Below, piece after piece: positions 49,201 to 60,051 of a stretch of DNA of 64,000 bases. The notes beneath the pieces are model-generated. The model worked only from the letters and a program-made list of their open reading frames with translations. It did not search any database and was not told where the DNA came from. A program made the position numbers and the translations under genes. The stretch is from Trochalopteron elliotii (taxonomy: Eukaryota > Chordata > Aves > Passeriformes > Leiothrichidae). The DNA lies in assembly GCA_024734555.1 (NCBI GenBank), contig JANPWX010000097.1, positions 6,506,811-6,570,810 on the forward strand, in the 5' to 3' direction. How positions within the stretch are numbered: the stretch's first letter is position 1; every line of letters begins with the position of its first letter.

Positions 49201-52013
49201 AAACTCCGCTTCTCATCACTCCTGTAAGGAGAGATTACTCATTTATCTTCCAGCCTTACAAGTTTCTGCCCTTTTCCAGGTTTCTGGAACACACGTGTCT
49301 TTCCATGCAAAGGTATTTTTGCTAACCTGAGAATCACGCAAGGTGGTAAACGAACAATTCCTTATATACCTTTGCCTGTGTGGCAGGGCTGATTTCTCCC
49401 TGACACTTGATCATAACCACCTGCAGGGCCTTTGGGTCTCTTCATAGATACCAAGCTGCAGACACAGTGGGTTTTTGCACACCCCTTTTGGTCTGGATTC
49501 TTGCCTACCCAGGAAGTAAAAAAACCCAGGGGCATTAGGTTGTCTGAAATCTGTTTCAAATATTAACCTAAAATACAATCTCCCCAAGTTTATTCTAGTG
49601 AAGAGTGGTGCTCCAATAATGTTAAACAAAACCAAAATGAGAAGTGGGAAACAGCAGCCTGCACTGTCAGAGTCCCCCATCTGCATGGCAGCCAGGGCTC
49701 TGAGTGTGAACTTGGCAGGGGTAGCCAAGTGCCCTTTTGGCAGCAATCTCTTACCCATGGAGTGAGTCCCCAAAACTACCTAGCACAACAGGCAACTTAG
49801 TTTGCCACTTTAGTTTGCCTTGGGAGCTCTCCTACTTTTTTGAATTTACCCTGTTCCTCTTTTTAGGATGGATTCTCATCTTCTGTCGTCTCAGTCTTGC
49901 CACCCACCATCAAGTAAATTTTGTGCTTATAAGCAAATGACTGTGATCAAGCAGCCTTTTACCTTCCTATCTGGCACCAAGCTCTGAAATAAAATGATGC
50001 TGAAATAGCAAGTGGGGCCTTCCTTTCTCCTCACTGTCTTGCTTAACTAGCACATTCTTTCAAGTTTGAATTGTCACTCCATTTTGTTAAATAATAACTG
50101 TGCTAGTTACTCATGGTAACAACATTTCCAGGACTGTATCATATTTATAAATCATGGATCTGAAATATTCACTATACTTGTACTAACAGACTCTCAGCTT
50201 TCTGTTTGCTTTGAGTTATGCAAAGACAGCACACACAATATACAGCAATACAGACAATGCTCTTACCAGCACTCTCTCCATGCACCATCCTGCCCCCATG
50301 TTTGTTCCCATCACAGTGTTGTTGCGGTTTATGTGGCTCCACACTAACAACAGCCACACAGGACTGCAGCCAATGCCAAATACACCTAGTAACACTGCAA
50401 GCAGAATGTCTTGTCTCAGCTCTAAAACATAACAGAGTCAAATCAGAGCAATCTCAAGGTGATTGTAACAACCAGCCAAAACGGCTGAGTGAGGAGGAAA
50501 AGCCCTATCACGCTTTGTGTGAAAGTCTAAAGCATTTTGGTGACTTAGGGTCCAATTGTAGTGCTTTGAGAAAGATGTTTTATAAAAAGCAGAGCAGCAG
50601 TTTCTGCTGCCTTTATAGGGAGGCTTAAACTAAAGAGAAGTATTTGAAATGGACCATATCTTAATTGCAAAATAAGTCACTATAAAATATATCATGGGTT
50701 CTAATAATAATCTTCTCTTTCTTGTTTATTATCGTGCACCAGTTATGTATGAATGCGTGGACATTTTGAGGAAGCAAATAAAATTAGATGTTCTATCACT
50801 AGAATTACTTAAATAAAATTTTCAAGATCTTTTTCTCTCTTGCCTTCTAGTTCAAAATGACAGTGAGTTTTCTATAAATAGTGTGTCTACATGAAGATTA
50901 AGAATGCATTTTAAGATGTCATATGTACAGGTTATAAATATGATGTTCCAAATACCTACACAATTTTTCTATACTTCTCAAAATGTTCTTTTATCTGGAA
51001 ACCCAGTGTATGGTAGCTGTTCACAGATGAGGCATGCCTGATGTAAATCCTTTGCTCTGGTTCTTTCAATCTCCATTGAAAACTTTCTACAATTTCCAGC
51101 ACTCCCAGTGGTCTGGTTCACTGCTGAAAAGGTAGTGATTCACTGAATGCTTCCTTCTCTGGAACTTCTTTTCTTCTACACTTCCATGGACTTCAGCAGA
51201 ATAGACCAACTGTGCTCTTGGTGAGTTACCCAGAGCTGCCTGAGCCAGCAGTAAGTTTTCCAGAGATAGCAGCAGTAGCTTCTCTGTTGACTCCTGTGGA
51301 ATTTGGATCTTATTTTCAAGACCAGGCTGCAGATACCTTTCTCCTGGAGAGTCAACAGGCATCATTCACACAAGCTTGTAGAGTAGTACAGTGAAGCTTT
51401 CTGCTTCACTGAAATTCTTTGAACACATCTTTATCTTGATATGATCTGAAGAGAAGCCAGAGTATATATCCACAGAAGTAGCAGAGAGGGAAGTACTTGG
51501 TCACAGATTTTGCCTAAATGCACTGTCAAATGCTTCAGGAATCTTGAGGTCTTCACCCAGGATGGCTGAGCTCTAAGACTTTGTACTTGCAGAGCTCCTG
51601 GGTGCACTCAACTCCTCTCCCCAAATGCCTTGCAAGAGGCTTGTGCCTGTGTGTGTTATGCAGAATACTCGTGGTTGGCCTGGGGAGCCGGGGGCACTGT
51701 GCTCTGTCACACATGGATTTCCCCATGCAGCACTTCACCCACAGCAGTGCACACTTCCCTCAGCTGCTGCTGCTTGGAAATCCAAGCTGTGACTTAGACT
51801 GCTGGCATCCACAGCCTGACTGTAGTACTGCTTTATTTCATCCTTTTGCTTCTGAGGAAGTAATTTATCTGTCTCAGGAGATTTAAATGATGGGCAGGCG
51901 TAAAGTGAATGAAAACAAGTGTTGTCTAGCAAAGCAATAGGCTACATTCTTGATCATAAATATGAAAACATAGTTATAAATAAGAATGTTAAATAAGGAA
52001 AACGAGATAAAAT
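43232..52013. other. Long non-coding stretch, no gene seen
   Basis: Nearly 9 kb without a recognisable gene, RNA or repeat family. GC-richer pockets lie at 44580-44890 and 51580-51800. Open frames of 95-136 codons occur (46241-46528 plus, 48768-49094 plus, 49411-49773 minus, 50218-50628 plus). None has a recognised domain, and most overlap frames of similar length on the same or the other strand. The 46241-46528 frame follows a TTTCAG that resembles a splice acceptor and ends near a possible donor (CAG|GTACAAG at about 46459), but its translation is not recognisable. Confidence 0.55.
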
Positions 52014-52033
52014 CATATATATACATATATATG
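52014..52033. repeat. AT-rich dinucleotide repeat, palindromic
   Basis: CATATATATACATATATATG-type run, composed of TA steps and partly self-complementary. Directly visible. Confidence 0.85.
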
Positions 52034-54519
52034 TGAAATATTCTGTCTTCTAAACTTTTTCTGAGACATCTCTTATCTGTTACAGCTGAGGGCTAATCAA
52101 GAGATCAGCATGCTGCATTGTAGAGTGTAATAAATTGTGGGCTCTCCTTGCACAGTCTCTGTCTTGGATTTTCTCTAATACTTAATAGTTGTCAGGATTA
52201 CAATATCTATAAATATGTCAGAGCAATTCCAGGACCTCTGGTTTCCTATTAATCCATTTAGGAAAATGTACTGTATTTGCAGTCTAGGTTGGCTGCAAAT
52301 GTGCTTGAGACACTATAATGGATATAATTAATGTTATTGTTATATTGTCCAAGCCTGTCTAGGTTCCCCTGTGCAAAGTCTCTCTTCATAGGAGAGGTGA
52401 CCTTTACAACAGACATATCCTCCTGCTAATTACATTGCAGTCTCTTCCTGTCCCGGACAGAATGACTGTAATGTGAACATTCCTCCTTTCTGTAGGTAAA
52501 TATGATTTACATATTATGAAAGGCAATACCTGTAGAGCATTTTGGTCGCATGAATTCACTTACAAGAAAGACAGACACATAGTCAGTTCTCTGTCTCCCT
52601 TAACATTCAAAACATTAAACTGTGACATAGTCTTTTCAGTTCCTTCTTTTCTTCCTCTGACTTCTGTCAAAGTTGTTGGTAGGATTAATCACATTAAATC
52701 AGACCACTAAATTTAAAGAAACACTGCCCTCCCAGTCTTTCTGGGTTCCACACTGAAGTAGCATAATTCCCCGTAAGTATAAATTCCTAATTTGTTACAT
52801 TAAATTTATCTTTTGTCCTCAGTTTTGACCAACTGTTTATGAACTACCTTCTGCAGGAATAGGAGAAAACATGAGACAGGGAAAAGACCAGAATCATAGA
52901 GAAGGTACAGAATGAAGAGAGGATGGAAAGACAGAGCTATTTCATTTAGAGAAGGGTTAAATAGGAGAGAGCAAAGTGAGTGCAGGGAAAAAATAGTTGA
53001 GAGATCATGTTTCAGTCTTCTCCTGTTTGAGTTTTCTCATAAAACAAGAAAAAAAGGGAATTGTTTTGGATTACTTAGCCAGTAAAACAGATAGGCAGCA
53101 GCTGTGAAACTGAGAGTAGTGTTTTTCACATGGGGCAAAACTAACCTGTAGGATTCCTGCAATGAAAAATATACTGAGACTGTAAGTTCAGCAGGACTCA
53201 GGAGAGGATGGGACTTTTTGGGTGGAGTTCAATGTAGTCCCAGCAACACCAAATGAAAGGGAAATGTGTATGTCAAAGGTTAAATATATGACATGGAGAA
53301 GAGGAGGCAAATCAACATCAGTAAAGCACTGATGAACATTTTTAGCTTTAAATATCTACTTAAAGCCACTCAGCAAATCACTTTGTAAGCAGCTACAGAG
53401 CTCTGAAGATGTGCTCAAGTTGGTTAAGTTGAAGCTTTATTATTTAGTGTTTTGATTATATGCCTGGGCACTTTTTCACCATATGGAGTCTGAAATTGAA
53501 ACATGCTGAGGGGTAATGTCAGCAGCAAGCATATTAAGCATGGAATTATGAACCATGCAATACAGCAGAAAAACACAGGCTGCATATGTGTCAAAAGGTG
53601 TAATATTTGAAAGCAGTCCTCCTATTGCCATTGCTCTGGCTTCAGCTCATGAGACATACAGCCTGCTTAATATACATGACTTTTGTCAGGAATCATGGCA
53701 TGTTACTGACGTGACAGATAAAAGTGTATGACTTACAATATGCTATTTTATATGACTGTAATAGAAATTATTTTGTTCTATGCTCACTTTCCTTTGTTCT
53801 TGTGAGTCTGAGACTCAGTTCAAGTCATTCTTGGGATCCATGGCAAATTTCTAAGGCTCCTTCACATTAAAATATGTACTGAGGAAGGAACATCTGAAAA
53901 GAAAAATGAGAACAAATTTAAAAAGGCCCTTGTTTGAGATTTATATTAAACCATTCTGACACACTCTTGTCTCTTATGTGTTATCCACAGTTGCTTTGCC
54001 TTTCTCATCCAGACATATTTGCCTCCTCCTTCTTATTCAGCTTCTCCCTTACTTAGGCTTTGGATTCTAATAATCTTCCTTAGTGCCAAACAGCAAAAAA
54101 ATTTGCTGCAAGCCTGGAGGACCTTCTCTGTTCCCTTTCGTCCATCTGTATTATCTGCAACAGAAGTAGCAATGATTCTAATTATGGAATTTCTGTAATC
54201 ATCAACATTTTACAAATGATCTGTTTCTTCTTTAAGATGGTCCTATTCCAGCAGCAGATATTCTGTTCATATTCTACTGGCAAATTGTTGAGGATTTGGC
54301 ATTCTTCAACCTGCAAATAAGCTCCCTTCCCTCCTTTGCTGCATTCATGGATACCATTTTCTGTTAATCTCTCTTTAAAATGAGGTTTGTTAATGCTCAT
54401 GTGCAGCATATAAGCAGGCAGGAGAATATCAGAATGTTAGTACATAAGTGAAAAGGGAAGCATTAATTTCTGTTTGCTCTTCAATACCTTTCACCTCAAA
54501 GTTGTGTAACTATTAAAAG
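52034..54519. other. Non-coding sequence, no gene seen
   Basis: A purine-rich region at about 52855-53000 includes one isolated CR1-tail-like AGAATCATAGAG unit at 52891, too short to call. No open frame above 75 codons and no repeat family was recognised. Confidence 0.6.
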
Positions 54520-54640
54520 AAACCCAAACAGACAAAACCAAAATGAAAAACAAAACAAACAACAGCCTCCCACCCCCCAAAAAAAACCCAACAAACCCCA
54601 ACCCAACAAACAAACAAAAAAACCCCCCAAAATAATACCA
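54520..54640 (-). repeat. A/C-rich patch, G/T-rich on the minus strand, with clustered G-runs
   Basis: The plus strand is almost only A and C, with C-runs at 54569-54571, 54573-54578, 54587-54589, 54596-54599, 54602-54604 and 54623-54628. On the minus strand these are six G-tracts of 3-6 separated by T-rich loops, giving a relaxed G-quadruplex pattern (loops of 1, 8, 6 and 2 bases, then a longer one). The 139-codon minus-strand open frame 54491-54910 (Phe/Gly/Leu/Val-rich) is produced by this composition and is not a gene. Confidence 0.85.
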
Positions 54641-55795
54641 GAATACCAGAAGCCCAACACTGTCAGCACTGATCAGGCAATTATTGGCAGTCCCTTTGGA
54701 TAGCAATTTTGTCACATCAAATTCCTTGTACTTGTTTTGAGTTGGAAATAAAAAAGAAAACATAATTTCTCCAGGTGAAACACAGAAAAAATACAGCAGA
54801 ATAAAGAACTTTCCCAAAGTTCTCCTGCTGATGGGGTTAAAGAAATGAAAGGTAGGTATGAAAGGTAAAACATAATGGCCCTGGTTGTTCCCAGTATATA
54901 GTGACATCACACTACCATTTATAGCAAAGTTTTCAGTGAGTTTTGGGGACTTCTCTTGAAGCAGAGAAAGCAGTTTTGATACTGCAAACTACCTGGAAGT
55001 GAGACCAATCTGTTTGAATTTGTTATACATCTCTGCACATTGAAATGTAGTAATTTTACTGGTAATGCAATAGGATGTGGTGTCTTTTTAGTTAAAGACT
55101 TTTTCTGTTAAAAAAATCAACAAACCCCAAAAAAACCAATTAACAGTAGGGGGAATAAAAATCACTGTGAAATAAAATATACAAAAATTTCTTTTTTTCC
55201 ACTGCAGTGACACAGGAAGGGAATGATAGGAAGAAACAGAATATCCACACCAGAGATTAAAGGCTTTTCCAATAAATGTAAGATGCTCATCACTACTTCT
55301 GATGGTATTCAATGATTACAGCACATGATAAACAGATGATTCTACCATTAAGGGTGAATTGTTTAGGATTAGCAATTGCATACTACAAAGTTATATTTGA
55401 TAAGATAGAGGGGAGATATGGTGCTAGTGAGATAAAAACAAACAGCTTGGCTCAATGCTGAAGTACTTTAAATTATCAGATAGAGTGCCAATACCTAGGT
55501 GTGGGCTTCACTGAAAAATAACCTCTGTTGGAACAGCTGTATGGTTATATACAAGATAAAGAAGAATTCTTCTTAAGTAAAAGGACTTAAACCAGTGCTG
55601 CTCCTTAGGGATTTCGACAGTTTGCAGTCAGACATCAACTGGCAGTTAAACTGGGTGAAGCTTGATGTGGGTGGTATAGATTGACTAAAATGTAAACAGC
55701 TTTTTTTCTTATCTTCAGGTACATTATACAGTGACAGAGGAGGAATGCCAGGGTCAAAACTCTTCTAAGTATATAGCATTAACTTAGATGAAACG
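54641..55795. other. Non-coding sequence, no gene seen
   Basis: A small A/C patch lies at about 55110-55140. Nothing else was recognised. The 74-codon minus frame at 55088-55312 reads through this patch. Confidence 0.6.
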
Positions 55796-55810
55796 TTATT
55801 ATTATTATTA
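55796..55810 (+). repeat. (TTA)5 microsatellite
   Basis: Five uninterrupted TTA units, directly visible. Confidence 0.9.
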
Positions 55811-55834
55811 CTATATGACATGGACTGAAGCATA

Positions 55835-55990
55835 GAAATTAAGGGCCAGTTTTCATCTAAATGTATTCCCCTAAAAGCTAGAGTTGTCGTTTGGAGGATT
55901 TCTCTGAAGTGCCTCTGCAGTTAAGGGAAGGAGATTGGCCTAAGGGATCTGCATCTGGATCCTGTAACTAAAATCTTCATATTTTTAAAA
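55835..55990. repeat. Probable ancient amniote repeat fragment
   Basis: The segment starts 'ttaagggccagttttcatct', followed by 'aaatgtattcccctaaaagct' and 'ggatttctctgaagtgcctc'. This resembles the old amniote repeat that begins 'GGGCCAGATTTTCAAAGGTATTTAGG' and continues with '..GGATTTTCAAAAGCACCTA..'. It probably belongs to the same family as the 37.9-kb fragment. Strongly diverged; the match is from memory. Confidence 0.35.
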
Positions 55991-58210
55991 GAAATTTTCA
56001 AGTAAATCTGTACACTCCTAAAATAATGAAATGTATGCAAGCTGTCTGTGAATATCTGTTTGGATGCTGTTTTGGACTGATCTCTAATGCTTTTTTCTCA
56101 GCAAAGTGAAGTTGCACTCCCAGTATTTGCCTTGTTAGTATTTCATGTCCTTCCTTGCTGCTGTTTTAATTGCCCTTTTAAGATTTGTATGGTTCTGCCT
56201 CTTTTCTGCCTTTAGATTGTTCTCTTCAGCTGATGCTGTTTGTTTTGTCAGACACAAAAGTATAATTCAAGAAAATGCGTCCCACAAATAATCCTTCTAT
56301 GACCTTATTTTATACAGTAATTAGAAGAGCAGCTCTTAAATACTAGAATAAAAAATTGTTTTCAGATCCTGGTTAACAAGCCCAAGAGTCTTTTCTCCTG
56401 TTTGATGGGCAAAAACTTATCTCAAGGTTAGTCATGCAGTGGTCTTAATTCCTTGTAGATTTAAAGCTGTGGTTTTATCCTTTTATCTGTCTCACACAAG
56501 CCTTCCAGGCATAGTTCTGCAACCTCCCTTGTTCATCCAAACAATCAGGAAAAGAGCACAAGATAAGCTTTTCTGATGGGCAAAAAGAAACCAAGAAAAA
56601 GCTTGTCAATTCCCATATAATAATCTTGTGCCAGGGGAGTACAGATGCTTTTTCAATTAGGGTTTCTGAAGTTCCTTTAAATGCTATGCCCTATACAGTG
56701 ATTAAGGGCTTCAGTAAATAGGGCCTGAGAGGCCTTATAACCTTCCAGACTCCTATAAATGCATTTGCTTACTGATTTTCCCTTCTTTCTCTATGTGTCC
56801 ATTGTTGCTGTCATTTTAATCCACTCTAGAAAGTCAGTCCTAGAGAAATGCCATTAGTGGGGGAAAGACTGAGCTAACAGCAAGTCTTATGCTTCTGGTG
56901 AAGTACTGACTTGTTCCTAGTGGTGTCTGAAAGAGCCAGAAAGCCTGGACTGAGTCTAAAGCTTTACTTTTTAGATCTCAGTGAGATCTCATACTCACTA
57001 TGTAATTATGTTTTGCATTAGAAATGTCAATATCCAAGCTGGTGTTAATTGACATTGAAGAGTTATTTCTTTTCAGTGAGTTACTACACGAAACAACTGT
57101 AAGTTATTTGCAAGGTGTTTTATACTTAGTTAATCAGGAATAAATTTCTTGGCTTTTGTGCTATTTATTTCCATCAAGTGGTATGGGATCTAGATTTATG
57201 TTTTGAAGCATTGAGGGACTGTGTATTGCATTGGTGAAGGCTTTAGACTTATGTGAAAGAAAAGCAGTCAAAGAAATACTTTCTGCTGCCTGAATTATTA
57301 CACATATCTAAATAATAAAGCCCCAGCCGTCTTTGCCTCCTGCCTGTAACTGCAACAAAAAGCACTTGTGATTTTAATTACTTAGAGCAAATTTCAAGTG
57401 GTTTATTAATACCAACATAACCCTAGGACAGAATTATAGTATTTTATATACACTGTTGGAAATAACATGCAAGGTATAAATCTGCTCTCCTGCTGCTTCT
57501 CAGTGGAAATTTAACCTGAGATCCAGACCTTCATCTGCTGGGAGTGGGAGAGGGAAGAAGAGCACAGTCAACTCAGGGGGAGTTTCCTTGTTCCAAATCT
57601 CAGGAGAAAGTTTCTGCCATGGGTTCAGAGGCTGGAGCCTGTCTGATGGAGGTTCAGTGCAATTGAGAGGGAGATGGATAGGCTGTCTCTGGCCCTCAGG
57701 TCCCTTGTCCTACGATCATCCAGGCATCTGTCCCGTTCCTAGCAAAGATCGGAGCATGCCTCACCCTACTGTAAGTGACACCAGAATCTGATGGTGCCCC
57801 ACTGGGTACCAGCCAAGGGAGCCTCTCATGGAGGTCAGTTGTCTCCCCATTACTCCTACTAAATATCTATGTGCCATACAGTGACTGTTCCTATGGAAAT
57901 ATCTGACAAGACTGCTTTGTGTGACAGGAAGGATACAAATCAGCTGCATTCTCCAATGGATTTGTCCGGGTGACCATAGTGAAGGGATCAAACTGCAGCT
58001 AAAGAACAAGTCTGCAGTCCCTTTGCACAAGGACACATTAACCCCTAACAACACATTATAGGACAAGGAGCCTCCTTTTAAAAGAAAACTGTGGGTTTAG
58101 TACTGTGTTTTTTACTCTACATGAAAGGAATGGCATCTGATGAATTGAGCTGCTCTATCCAAAGCACACATGGACATTCCTCACAATAGGCAGTTGCTTC
58201 AGTTTTTCTG
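55991..58210. other. Non-coding sequence, no gene seen
   Basis: Open frames at 57588-57791 (plus, 67 codons) and 57761-58066 (minus, 101 codons) lie in slightly GC-richer DNA and have no recognised domain. No repeat was recognised. Confidence 0.6.
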
Positions 58211-58232
58211 AACCTAACATTAACCTAACATT
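58211..58232 (+). repeat. Perfect tandem duplication, 11-bp unit x2
   Basis: AACCTAACATT occurs at 58211-58221 and 58222-58232 without differences. Confidence 0.9.
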
Positions 58233-59977
58233 CTTATTATTTCCTATTCCAATTATGTTTTGTGTTTGTGTTCTGATGCTTGCCTGAACTATTGTCCAGC
58301 TGTCTTTGGCTTATCCTACCTGGCAGTCGTCACTTTCCTTGTTTATCTTGGATTTTTCTGCCTAATGCTTTGCCCTCTTCCTAGCTTCATAGGAATATGG
58401 ATTCCTAGCATATCATGAACCTCCCTCCAACTACTCTATAAGCTAGTATTTTTTGTTTGTCTACATTTTAAATTTAGTTTCCTTTTAGCTCTTTTATTAC
58501 TACAGTTTTATCAGCAATGACAGTTCCAACACAGAGTGCATTGAATGCAATAATGAAGTTCCCATTAGTTCAAAAGAAAATTAACTGAGTCATGGGAATG
58601 TAAAACCATGTGCCTAATCTTATTACAGATATCCCTGGTACTGTTAATTAATCATCCAGATTCATTCCCCAGAAGCATTAACCTAATCCAGTCTAGAAGC
58701 TGGGGGATTAATGATAAGCAGCAAGAAGGCTTTATAAAGAGTTGTCCTGTTATTGCATGAAAGTCAGGGCTTATAGCATAGCATGACACATCTTTGGTGC
58801 TCACAGCCATTGTCACATAAGCATGGAACTTGGAATTTCTACTCCAGCATTTTTAAAAATTGCCATGACTATTTTAAAAAGAATTGTAAAGATTTAGCAG
58901 TTCCTGCTAGCAAGAGACAGCATGAACCCACTATAACCTCTTTCGTCTTGTATGCAAGAAAAAAAAGACAAGATCCACCAATGGATATTCACATCCCAAG
59001 GAAGGTTGTAGAAACCATTGCTTTTGCAACACTATGTAAATTGCAAACTCCTAAACATTGGCAGGGATCAAGCTGACAAAGGATAAAAGCTGTGTATCAC
59101 ACAGAACCTTCACAAACAGCACGTATATCTTGTGCCCAGGTGGGTGGGGAAAAAATATGGTAGTAAATTTAGTTAATTACTGTAGTAAATTTATGTGCCA
59201 TAGTACAGTCCCAGCTGAAAGTAGGGAGAAGCATGTGAGTGACTAAGACAAACTATCATTTTCTTCCTGTTTCTTTCCTGACCTCCTTCACAGATCCTAA
59301 GGCTGTGGTTCCTCTGTATCTTCTGAAACCTAAGGCAATGTGTATAATCTTCTCACCAACATCTGACCAATATGTACAAAATATTTTAGGGCTAAGCTGA
59401 ATCTCCTATCTGAAGAATTAAACATGCAAAGTTTTTTGCTTATTTTAGATTAAATTCATCAATTAGAAAATATAATGTTACAATTCTGCCTTGTTTATCC
59501 AAAGTAAACTGCTGGAAAAAAGCTTCCCATTTTCCTCAGTCTCAGACCTCTCTTGAAGGCTTCTACAAACACAACGTTATAGTCTAAGTAAAAGATTGAA
59601 TTTAATGCAAGATATTTGGGGTAGATGATACTCTTTGCTGCCCATGGATTCACCTGATACGTCTACACTTAAATCTGTGGAATTATTCTAGTTTTTCATT
59701 GTTATGAATGTCCTGATGATATCCATGGTCCTTCATACAAAGTACCTTCTTTCTGAAGGGACAGAGCAGCCCTCCGAACTTTCCAGCCACAACCTCAAGC
59801 TAGCTTCCTGTCTTAGAGCCTGCTCTTTTAATCAAAACTCCCATGGCCTTGAACTAGCATAAAGGACTTAGTCTTTCTCTGTGGTGTTGCTCATGAATAC
59901 AGTGAAAGGTCACTATACCTTTGCTGTAGGCATTCAACTGACATTGCATTGTGCAGCAATGCACTTGGGAGGTTAAA
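58233..59977. other. Non-coding sequence; homeodomain-type motifs near 58.64 kb
   Basis: Two AT-rich motif clusters lie close together: GTTAATTAATCAT at 58643-58655 (10 of 13 against the HNF1 consensus) and GGATTAATGATAAG at 58706-58719. A 97-codon open frame (58783-59076) has no recognised domain. A 22-base-spaced direct repeat TAGTAAATTTA lies near 59161-59193. No gene was recognised. Confidence 0.45.
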
Positions 59978-60051
59978 ATAATTCACTTTGTAAAGATGTA
60001 TAAGGTTATGAATCATAATTCACTTTGTAAAGATGTATAAGGTTATGAATC
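59978..60051 (+). repeat. Perfect tandem duplication, 37-bp unit x2
   Basis: The copies at 59978-60014 and 60015-60051 are identical and begin ATAATTCACTTTG. The absence of differences indicates a recent event, or a polymorphic or assembly-generated duplication. Confidence 0.95.

Noticed and set aside
50218..50628. 136-codon plus-strand open frame overlapping a 73-codon frame and an 89-codon minus frame
   Set aside because: Mutually overlapping frames in one slightly stop-poor patch, with no domain recognised.
52885..52905. Single AGAATCATAGAG unit resembling a CR1 minus-strand tail
   Set aside because: One unit without the neighbouring ggaaggga block is expected by chance in purine-rich DNA.
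54491..54910. 139-codon minus-strand open frame with a Gly/Phe/Leu/Val-rich, membrane-like translation
   Set aside because: The hydrophobic part is just the G/T-rich low-complexity patch read in reverse. There is no start context, no homologue that I recognise and no conserved motif.
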